5,163 bases of DNA from an uncultured Clostridia bacterium. Lineage in GTDB: Bacteria; Bacillota; Clostridia; Oscillospirales; Acutalibacteraceae. Both the position numbers and the translations under genes were made by a program. The notes below the pieces were generated by a model, which was not told where the DNA came from, made no database searches, and worked only from the letters and a program-made list of their open reading frames with translations. Location: positions 1 to 5,163 of the forward strand of contig CAMVBD010000135.1 of NCBI GenBank assembly GCA_947165615.1, read 5' to 3'. Positions 1-4,838 of this stretch are shown here, piece by piece (position 1 is the first letter of the stretch; each line of letters starts with the position of its first letter).

Positions 1-25
1 CCGGGAACCTCGAAATAAGGAAGAC

Positions 26-78
26 AAAAAACGACCCACTTGACAAGCTTTCCGCATTTGAAAGCGTCACAGTGGGTC
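26..78 (-). terminator. Probable rho-independent terminator of the ligase/condensation/carrier operon
   Basis: Positions 33-40 (GACCCACT) and 71-78 (AGTGGGTC) are perfect 8-bp inverted arms. Inside them TGAC (41-44) pairs with GTCA (66-69), and GCTTTC (47-52) pairs with GAAAGC (60-65), leaving a 7-nt loop and small bulges: about 18 base pairs in all. Read on the minus strand, the hairpin is followed at once by G and six T (positions 32 to 26), which is the arrangement of an intrinsic terminator. It lies about 145 nt beyond the carrier protein stop codon, so the transcript would include the repeat cluster at 157-220. The stem is longer and more interrupted than a typical terminator, so another role is possible. 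Confidence 0.7.
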
Positions 79-156
79 ATATTGTTTGCGGGCGCTCACA
101 GCGAACCGGAAGCCCTTCGGCTCCGGCGAAATGAACCGCATCTTACAGCTCCCGAA

Positions 157-220
157 GGGAATTTCGCTCGCGCAGCGAATTTCCCTTGCGAAGCAAATTT
201 CGCTCGGCGAAGCCGAATTC
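157..220. repeat. Tandem 18-20-nt self-complementary repeat cluster
   Basis: Three consecutive related units begin with (G/A)AATTTC and end with (C/A)AGC: 159-176, 177-194 and 195-214, followed by the start of a fourth (GAATTC, 215-220). The block also folds. GGGAATTTCGCT (157-168) pairs with AGCGAATTTCCC (174-185) over 11 of 12 positions around a 5-nt loop. GCGAA (188-192) pairs with TTCGC (199-203), and TCGGC (204-208) pairs with GCCGA (212-216) around GAA. A further mini-hairpin, TCCC-GAA-GGGA, precedes it at 150-160 and overlaps its left edge. The cluster starts one base beyond the acyl carrier protein stop codon. No T-tract follows on either strand, so it is not an ordinary terminator. 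It resembles dispersed intergenic palindromic repeats, but only one copy is visible here. The rest of 79-156 shows nothing I can name. Confidence 0.7.
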
Positions 221-221
221 A

Positions 222-446
222 TTATGCCGCCGCTTCGATCAGCCGCATGACGTCCCCGACGGTATGCACGTCCGTCAGGGCTTCGTTGGGCACGGTCAGA
301 CCATAGGTCTCCTCCACCGCGACCGCGATGTTCATCAGATCGAAGGACGTCGCGCCGAGGTCCGCGCGCAGGGACGCGTCCGGCTCAATGAGGTCGGGGT
401 CCACGTCCACGTAATCGAGGATCAGATTTTTTAAAGTCTCAAGCAT
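222..446 (-). CDS. Discrete acyl/peptidyl carrier protein
   Basis: This is a stand-alone carrier protein of 74 residues, the usual size for the family. Carrier proteins hold an acyl group as a thioester on a 4'-phosphopantetheine arm. The attachment serine is most likely Ser34 in the motif DLGATSFDLM (residues 29-38), at the start of helix 2. The rest follows the fold: an acidic helix 1 (MLETLKNLILDYV), then D-ASLRADLG, then an acidic helix 2 (AVAVEETYG) and a TVGDVMRLIE C-terminal helix. The usual DSL triplet reads TSF, a departure that still leaves the serine. The ATG at 446 is chosen because AAAGGAG lies 7-8 nt upstream; a longer in-frame ORF overlaps the preceding gene and has no such signal. 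The gene starts 13 nt after the condensation-like gene, so it is the last gene of that operon and the likely acceptor for the ligase product. Resemblance to both fatty-acid-type ACP and DltC leaves the cargo open. Confidence 0.9.
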   Translation of the reverse strand: MLETLKNLILDYVDVDPDLIEPDASLRADLGATSFDLMNIAVAVEETYGLTVPNEALTDVHTVGDVMRLIEAAA

Positions 447-459
447 AGCAATACTCCTT

Positions 460-1836
460 TCAGATGGAATCGAGAATGTCGCCGAGCGTCCGCGCCGGGT
501 CTTCGACGCCGAGCAGGATCGCCTTGACGACGCGGTTGTGAAAGTCTTCGATCTCCGCGTCCGTCGTCTGGGACAGCCGGTGGACGTAGGAAAAGACGTA
601 GCGCCCCGATTTGGGGTCTTTGATCGTAATGACGTACAGCGGCATGATGTAGTGCCCGAAATTGGCGCCGACATACTCGAACGCGCGTCCGCCCATGGCG
701 TCGGGCTCCAGCGGCAGGAAGGAGAACATCATGCTGGCGCAGCACTGGACAGGCAGATGGCCGAAAATTTCCCCTTCGATCTTCCGCAGTTCGGGCGTCG
801 GAATGTCCGCCAGCCGGAACAGCTCGAGCTGCGACACGGACAGGCGCTTGAGCCCCTCCCGGAAGGTCTCGCTTTCGTCCAGAATCTCGCGCCACGCCAT
901 GGGGCTGGCCATTTCGCCGCCGCAGCGCTTTTCGGCGACCGTGCGGCGCCGGGGACAAAGGACGAGGAACACCGAGTCGTTTACCCGGTCGTTTGCCGCC
1001 GACAGCGCCAGGCGCATGCCGAGCTGGATGACCCATTCGGCGCTGAGCCGGTTCTCCTTGACAAAGGCGGCGATCTTTTCGCTGTCCGCCTCCGAAAGCC
1101 GGAGCTTGAGGAAATTCGTTTTGTCCCGGAACGGTGCGTAGGCCATGGGAACGGTCAGGTTCGGCTGCAGAAGCAGCTTTCGGTCGCGCTGGATGAGCTT
1201 CGGCCCGTTCGGGGCGCAGAAAAACGGCGGTTTGTCGGGGTACAGCCGCTCCTTGACCTTTTCGCGCACGACGGCGAGTTTTGCGGGAAGGTCGGCGTCC
1301 TCGACCTCTTTTTTGATCACGTCCTCAAATCTCGTCAGCGGACGCGGCATGGGCGTCCCGTCCTTCAGGCTGTCGTAAACAGCCAAAAGATCGCGGTAAA
1401 ACGTAAACGTGGCGGCGGCGTCCATGACAAAGTGCGTGACGCGGAGAAAAATGCCGCTTCTGCCGTCGGCGTTGACGTAGAAAATAATGGAATAGGTCTC
1501 TCCGCCGTACACGTTCAGGGCCTTTGCCGCCTCCCTGTCCAGCACGCGGTCGCGCTCGGCGTCCGACGAAAAACGGTAAAACGGCACGCTTGTGATTTTG
1601 TATGACGGCAGAAAGTACTGCTTCGTGCCGGAAAGGGTCCGCACAAGCCGCAGGCGCATGCAGTCGTTGCGGGCGATCTCGACGTTCAGCGCGCGCGTAA
1701 GCAGATCGAAGTCGAACGCCTCCTCGAACAGCATGGAGGCGGAGATCTGCGTAGACTGGTTATGGATCGTAAAGCGGCGCATGTAGGTGACCATTTCCTG
1801 CGAATGGAGCAGTTTATAACGGGTCGGTCTGTCCAT
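460..1836 (-). CDS. Free-standing condensation-domain-like acyltransferase
   Basis: The protein has 458 residues, the length of one NRPS condensation domain (chloramphenicol acetyltransferase-like fold), with no adenylation or carrier domain attached. The active-site motif HHxxxDG appears as T134-H135-F-V-M-D139-A140. The second histidine, the catalytic one, and the structural aspartate are kept, while the first His and the final Gly are replaced. Around it are family-like segments: an N-terminal LFEEAFDFDLLTRALNVEI stretch followed by MRLRLV (34-65), LAVYDSLKDGTP after the active site (151-162), and a latch-type region with FLVLCPRRRT (290-299). Such enzymes move an acyl group from a carrier thioester to an amine or alcohol. 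The ATG at 1836 follows AAAGGAGGG, and the gene begins 18 nt after the ligase gene, so the two are surely co-transcribed. No signal peptide or membrane segment is seen, so it should be cytoplasmic. The acceptor is unknown. It could be an amide-forming, ester-forming or wax/alcohol acyltransferase-like member. Confidence 0.85.
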   Translation of the reverse strand: MDRPTRYKLLHSQEMVTYMRRFTIHNQSTQISASMLFEEAFDFDLLTRALNVEIARNDCMRLRLVRTLSGTKQYFLPSYKITSVPFYRFSSDAERDRVLDREAAKALNVYGGETYSIIFYVNADGRSGIFLRVTHFVMDAAATFTFYRDLLAVYDSLKDGTPMPRPLTRFEDVIKKEVEDADLPAKLAVVREKVKERLYPDKPPFFCAPNGPKLIQRDRKLLLQPNLTVPMAYAPFRDKTNFLKLRLSEADSEKIAAFVKENRLSAEWVIQLGMRLALSAANDRVNDSVFLVLCPRRRTVAEKRCGGEMASPMAWREILDESETFREGLKRLSVSQLELFRLADIPTPELRKIEGEIFGHLPVQCCASMMFSFLPLEPDAMGGRAFEYVGANFGHYIMPLYVITIKDPKSGRYVFSYVHRLSQTTDAEIEDFHNRVVKAILLGVEDPARTLGDILDSI

Positions 1837-1854
1837 GGGGCCTCTCCCTCCTTT

Positions 1855-3393
1855 TTACAGCGCCGCAGGACGGCGCACCTTGCCCGTGGAAGTCTTTGGG
1901 AACGGCTCGTCCCGGAGCTTCAGCTTCGCCACCGTATGCCCGGGCGGGGCAGCGCGGTTGAGGTCGTCCGTCAGCGTCTGCAGCAGGGTCCGCAGGTCTT
2001 CCGGCGTGCGGCCCGCCGTTTTTTCGGGGTCGGGATACACCTCCGCCGTAATGGCGCCGTTTTCGGCGTAGACGAGGACTTCGCCGACCAGAGGGGAAGC
2101 AAGGTATTTCCGCTCGATGGCCTCGGGCGAGACGTTTTCGCCGTTGCCTAAGATGATCAGATTCTTGACGCGGCCGGTGATAAACAGAATGCGGTCGTCG
2201 GTCACGTAACCGAGGTCGCCGGTCCTCAGCCATCCGTCGGGCGTAAAGGCCTCGGCGGTCAGGTCCGGCTTTTTGTAATAGCCGAGCATTTTGCAGGGGG
2301 TGTCCACCTGGATCTCACCGTCCCGTATCCGGACGTTTACGATATTCAGCAGGCGGCCGACGGACTCGAGCGGCGTCTGCCGGTCGGGGACCGTGATCTT
2401 GCACCCGGCCTCGCTCATGCCGTAGCCCTGCCGCAGAAAGATGCCGTAGCCGTCAAAGGCGCGCGCCAGTTCCGGGTCCAGATAGGCGCCGCCGGAAAAC
2501 AGGATCTTCAGGTTGCCGCCGGTGATCTGGGCCGCGGCCTCTTCCGGAGAGAGCGACGGGTTTTTGGCGTGGACGCTTTTGATGCGGGCAAGCAGAGCGG
2601 ACGCGAGCGTGGGCACGACGCGCATCTGCTCGGGGCGAAAGCGCTTGAGGTTTTTGAACAGGTCGCGCATTTCGCCGTTGAGGCACACCGTATTGCCGTT
2701 CAAAAGCGGATAGATATAGTCCGAAACAAAGCAGAAAACGTGGCTCAGCGGCAATACGGAAAGCATGACGTCCGAGCGGTTCGCGACGTCGTCGTAAGCG
2801 TCGACCACGACGTTTCCGACAAGCGCGGCGCCCGAGAGCATGACGCCCTTTTTTACCCCGGTGGTGCCGGAGGTGTAAATGATGACCTGCGCCTTGTCGG
2901 GATCGACCGAAACGTCTGAAAGCGAAGCGTAAGAAGAATCGTCTCCATAATCGCGGCGAAGGCTTTCGAGGCCGTCGTCTGAAACGGGGAAAACCGCGTC
3001 GAGCGCCGGACAAAGGGCGCGAAGCGCCTCGGTCTTTTTCTCCTGCCCTGCGTCAACGAACAGAACGGCGCAGTCGGCGTCGGAAACGATGAGCGCGGCT
3101 TCCTCCGCAGGCGTTTCGGGCGAGATGGGCACCGCGACAAAGCCGCCGATCAAAAGCCCCGTCAGCCACACGATATAGGCGTAACTGCTTTTGCACAGCA
3201 CCGCCGCGTGTGCGCCCTCCGGCAGACGCGACCGAAGGAACCGGCACGCCGCAAGGCTGTCCGCCCGCACGTCCGAAAACGTACGCGCTACGACCTCTCC
3301 GTTTTGTACATATCGGATAAAATCCCGGTCTCCGAAGCGCTCCGGGGCCGTGTCCAGCAGCTCCCGGATCGTCGGAATGCGCCTGTGTTCCAT
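1855..3393 (-). CDS. AMP-forming acyl/aryl acid ligase (stand-alone adenylation enzyme)
   Basis: This 512-residue member of the ANL superfamily activates a carboxylic acid with ATP to an acyl-adenylate and transfers it to a thiol, here probably the carrier protein two genes on. Core motifs are all present: P-loop YTSGTTGVKKGVM (173-185), YGMSE (324-328), GWLRTGD (387-393), the hinge-region GRVKNLIILGNGENVSPEAIE (407-427) and PKTSTGKVRR with the catalytic lysine at 505. The A4 region reads LPLSHVF (214-220), the histidine-containing form of acyl- and aryl-acid ligases, without the FDxS aspartate that binds an amino acid alpha-amino group. I therefore infer a fatty, aryl or other simple acid rather than an alpha-amino acid. 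No carrier or reductase domain follows the C-terminus. The ATG at 3393 has GGAGG 7 nt upstream; an in-frame GTG at 3447 would add 18 residues but lacks a binding site. It is the first gene of the operon. Whether the acceptor is CoA or the carrier protein is not settled by sequence. Confidence 0.9.
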   Translation of the reverse strand: MEHRRIPTIRELLDTAPERFGDRDFIRYVQNGEVVARTFSDVRADSLAACRFLRSRLPEGAHAAVLCKSSYAYIVWLTGLLIGGFVAVPISPETPAEEAALIVSDADCAVLFVDAGQEKKTEALRALCPALDAVFPVSDDGLESLRRDYGDDSSYASLSDVSVDPDKAQVIIYTSGTTGVKKGVMLSGAALVGNVVVDAYDDVANRSDVMLSVLPLSHVFCFVSDYIYPLLNGNTVCLNGEMRDLFKNLKRFRPEQMRVVPTLASALLARIKSVHAKNPSLSPEEAAAQITGGNLKILFSGGAYLDPELARAFDGYGIFLRQGYGMSEAGCKITVPDRQTPLESVGRLLNIVNVRIRDGEIQVDTPCKMLGYYKKPDLTAEAFTPDGWLRTGDLGYVTDDRILFITGRVKNLIILGNGENVSPEAIERKYLASPLVGEVLVYAENGAITAEVYPDPEKTAGRTPEDLRTLLQTLTDDLNRAAPPGHTVAKLKLRDEPFPKTSTGKVRRPAAL

Positions 3394-3445
3394 GGCAATC
3401 CCTCCAAAATGCGACAAAAAAATTACAAATGAGTAAAATTTTGGC

Positions 3446-3472
3446 ACACAAGTCGGTTATTCAACATTGTGT
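3446..3472. repeat. Inverted repeat in the ligase leader, possible operator
   Basis: ACACAA (3446-3451) and TTGTGT (3467-3472) are perfect inverted 6-bp arms separated by 15 nt. They lie between the proposed promoter and the ligase start codon, where a repressor site or a weak leader hairpin could act. Arms this short in AT-rich DNA can arise by chance. Confidence 0.3.
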
Positions 3473-3496
3473 CTGATTTTATTGTAAGGCTGAAAC

Positions 3497-3526
3497 ATTA
3501 AAAAAACTTGTAATATATATTAACAA
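3497..3526 (-). promoter_or_regulatory. Candidate sigma-A promoter for the ligase operon
   Basis: On the minus strand TTGTTA (3526-3521) and TTTAAT (3502-3497) match the -35 and -10 consensus at 4 and 5 of 6 positions with an 18-nt spacer. They sit in the AT-rich island at about 3420-3545 that contrasts with the GC-rich genes. Transcription would begin near 3490, giving a leader of roughly 100 nt. The -35 and spacer are overlapped by a near-palindrome (3508-3526, TTGTAATATA then TATTAACAA), a plausible repressor site. A second -10-like TACAAT at 3486-3481 lacks a convincing -35 partner, so the exact start is uncertain. Confidence 0.4.
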
Positions 3527-3594
3527 ATTGTGAATTAGCAAGTCGCTGTCTTTTTGACCGTCGTTTTTCGGCGGCGGACGCCGGGAGGGGCAAG

Positions 3595-3611
3595 CCGAAA
3601 ACCGTTTTCGG
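3595..3611. repeat. Short perfect inverted repeat
   Basis: CCGAAAA (3595-3601) and TTTTCGG (3605-3611) are perfect 7-bp arms around CCG. The site lies just beyond the ferredoxin terminator and has no T-tract after it on either strand, so it is not itself an obvious terminator. It may stabilise the 3' end of read-through RNA, or be incidental. Confidence 0.35.
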
Positions 3612-3615
3612 GCAC

Positions 3616-3645
3616 AAAAAAAGGACCCTTTTCAGAGTCCTTTTT
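3616..3645 (-). terminator. Rho-independent terminator of the ferredoxin gene
   Basis: On the minus strand the order is AAAAA, GGACTC (3640-3635), a TGAAAA loop, GGGTCC (3628-3623), then seven T (3622-3616). The GC-rich stem has 6 pairs including one G-T and is extended by A-T pairs. It begins 16 nt after the ferredoxin stop codon. This separates ferredoxin transcription from the ligase operon. Confidence 0.92.
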
Positions 3646-3661
3646 CGTGTTGGATTTCTGC

Positions 3662-3832
3662 TTATTCAGCCGCGGGAGCGCCCACGGGGCAGGTGTCGGC
3701 GCAGGCGCCGCACTCGATGCAGGTATCGGGGTCGATCACGTACTTATCAGCGCCCTCAGAGATCGCCTCAACGGGGCATTCCGCTGCGCAAGCGCCGCAG
3801 GAGATGCAGTCATCAGAGATTTTGTATGCCAT
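3662..3832 (-). CDS. 2[4Fe-4S] clostridial-type ferredoxin
   Basis: This is a 56-residue bacterial ferredoxin, the standard length for the clostridial family. It carries two CxxCxxCxxxCP motifs: Cys9, 12, 15, 19 followed by Pro20, and Cys38, 41, 44, 48 followed by Pro49. In this fold the first three cysteines of each motif bind one [4Fe-4S] cluster and the fourth binds the other. Such proteins are small soluble low-potential electron carriers, used for example by pyruvate:ferredoxin oxidoreductase and hydrogenases in anaerobes. The start ATG at 3832 has AAAGGAGG 8 nt upstream, and the protein opens with the family-typical MAYKISDDCISCGAC. It has its own promoter and terminator, so it appears monocistronic. 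It points to an anaerobic host. The specific redox partner cannot be inferred. Confidence 0.97.
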   Translation of the reverse strand: MAYKISDDCISCGACAAECPVEAISEGADKYVIDPDTCIECGACADTCPVGAPAAE

Positions 3833-3865
3833 GAACAGTTCCTCCTTTTCATATTCTTGAACCTT

Positions 3866-3893
3866 ATTGTAACATGAATTTCAGAAAAATCAA
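3866..3893 (-). promoter_or_regulatory. Sigma-A-type promoter of the ferredoxin gene
   Basis: On the minus strand TTGATT (3893-3888) and TACAAT (3871-3866) match the -35 and -10 consensus at 4 and 5 of 6 positions, with a 16-nt spacer in AT-rich DNA. The start would fall near 3859, about 27 nt before the ferredoxin ATG, which leaves just enough room for the AAAGGAGG ribosome binding site. Confidence 0.65.
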
Positions 3894-3936
3894 TAGGTTT
3901 TTCCGGAAATTTTCACAGAATCCGATTTGATTTTTT

Positions 3937-3952
3937 GTTAGCATTTGCTAAC
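3937..3952. promoter_or_regulatory. 16-bp palindrome, possible operator
   Basis: GTTAGCA (3937-3943) and TGCTAAC (3946-3952) are perfect 7-bp arms around a central TT. A 2-nt centre is too tight for a good RNA hairpin but suits binding by a dimeric repressor. The T-run (3931-3936) lies on the wrong side for a terminator in either direction. The site sits between the ricT stop codon and the ferredoxin promoter, about 45 nt upstream of the -35 box. Its form loosely recalls sites of DtxR-family metal regulators, and an iron link would suit a ferredoxin, but that is inference. Confidence 0.45.
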
Positions 3953-3968
3953 TCTGAACAGATTCTAT

Positions 3969-4832
3969 TTACTCCAGATCGCCGAGCGCCGCCAGTTCTT
4001 CCTTGTTGACGCGGATCTGGCCGTCGCGCAGCAGGCGCACGTTTTTGCGGTGGACGCTGATGGGGGCGGCCTCGGGGCTGCGGTCCAGCCGGACGGAGAG
4101 CATGCCGGTCAGAAGGTTATTCGTCACGACGACGCCCCTGCCCTCGTCCGTGTCGACGACGGCGCCGACCTTCGGCGTGTGCTTTAAGAGATACTCATAG
4201 CTCTCCTGCTCGAACTTGAGGCAGCACATCAGCCGCCCGCAGGTGCCGCTGATCTTGACTGTCGAAAGGGACAGCCCCTGCTCCTTGGCCATTTTGATGG
4301 AGACGGGGGTAAAATCGTGCAGGAATTCCTTGCAGCAGAAGGGTCTGCCGCAGGGGCCGAGCCCGCCGAGCATTTTGGCCTCGTCCCGCACGCCGATCTG
4401 CCGGAGTTCGATGCGCACGTGGAAGATGCCGGCAAGACGCTTGACAAGTTCTCGGAAGTCCACGCGCTCCGGCGCCGTGTAGAAGAACAGGATCTTGGAG
4501 CCGTCGAAGGTGTACTCCACCTCGGTCAGGCTCATATTGAGCCCGAACTGCTCGATTTTTTCCTTGCAGATCTCAAAGGCGCGTTTTTCTTTTTCTTTAT
4601 TTTCTTCCAGGGTCCTGAGGTCCTTGTCGTTCGCGACGCGTAAAATCGCCTTGAGGGGCTTTACCAGCTCCTCGTCCGGGACCTGCCGGTTTTCGGCGGC
4701 GCAGATGCCGCACTCGACGCCGCGCACGGTCTCCACGATCACGCGCTGGCCCTTTTCGACCTTGTTTCCGGCGGGATCGAAATAATAGACCTTGCCGACC
4801 TCTTTGAATTTGACTCCGATTACTTCTGTCAT
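3969..4832 (-). CDS. ricT: PSP1-domain protein, RicT/YaaT family
   Basis: This 287-residue protein is close in size to Bacillus RicT (YaaT). In Bacillus, RicT forms the Y-complex with RicA and RicF, binds [4Fe-4S] clusters and works with RNase Y in mRNA processing; it was also linked to Spo0A activation. The signature seen here is two cysteine clusters in the PSP1 domain: GPCGRPFCCKEF (159-170; Cys161, 166, 167) and GTCGRLMCCLKFE (196-208; Cys198, 203, 204). The N-terminal part has the family-like GVKFKEVGKVYYFDP (6-20) and RGVECGI (37-43), and a charged helical linker lies at about 70-97. The ATG at 4832 follows GGAG that overlaps the end of the upstream gene, only 6 nt after its stop codon. 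The holB-ricT order is conserved in many Firmicutes. Here ferredoxin, not yabA, comes next. No terminator is evident after the gene. RicA and RicF are not in the window, so the partner proteins are assumed, not seen. Confidence 0.93.
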   Translation of the reverse strand: MTEVIGVKFKEVGKVYYFDPAGNKVEKGQRVIVETVRGVECGICAAENRQVPDEELVKPLKAILRVANDKDLRTLEENKEKEKRAFEICKEKIEQFGLNMSLTEVEYTFDGSKILFFYTAPERVDFRELVKRLAGIFHVRIELRQIGVRDEAKMLGGLGPCGRPFCCKEFLHDFTPVSIKMAKEQGLSLSTVKISGTCGRLMCCLKFEQESYEYLLKHTPKVGAVVDTDEGRGVVVTNNLLTGMLSVRLDRSPEAAPISVHRKNVRLLRDGQIRVNKEELAALGDLE

Positions 4833-4838
4833 ATTGGG

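Noticed and set aside
157..220. A CRISPR array
   Set aside because: The units are contiguous, about 18-20 nt, self-complementary and without unique spacers, and no cas gene is present.
431..1036. A 201-codon minus-strand frame overlapping the condensation-like gene
   Set aside because: It is an arginine-, proline- and alanine-rich shadow in another frame, and overlaps the better-supported reading that carries the TH-FVMDA active-site motif.
538..1605. A 355-codon open frame on the plus strand opposite the condensation-like gene
   Set aside because: It is antisense to a well-supported gene, has no family-like motif or convincing ribosome binding site, and long opposite-strand frames are common in GC-rich genes.
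222..3393. A dlt-type D-alanylation operon (DltA and DltC)
   Set aside because: The ligase lacks the amino-acid-binding FDxS aspartate, there is no DltB membrane acyltransferase or DltD, and a condensation-like gene takes the middle place.
3394..3447. An 18-residue N-terminal extension of the ligase from an in-frame GTG at 3447
   Set aside because: No ribosome binding site precedes the GTG, the region is AT-rich leader, and the ATG at 3393 has an ideal GGAGG at proper spacing.
3901..3909. Palindrome around TTCCGGAA in the ferredoxin upstream region
   Set aside because: It is short, lacks a flanking T-tract, lies upstream of the proposed -35 box and could easily occur by chance.
3931..3952. 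Hairpin with T-run read as a terminator for ricT
   Set aside because: The six T precede the palindrome on the plus strand and become A after it on the minus strand, so no U-tract follows in either direction; the 2-nt centre is also too small for a good loop.
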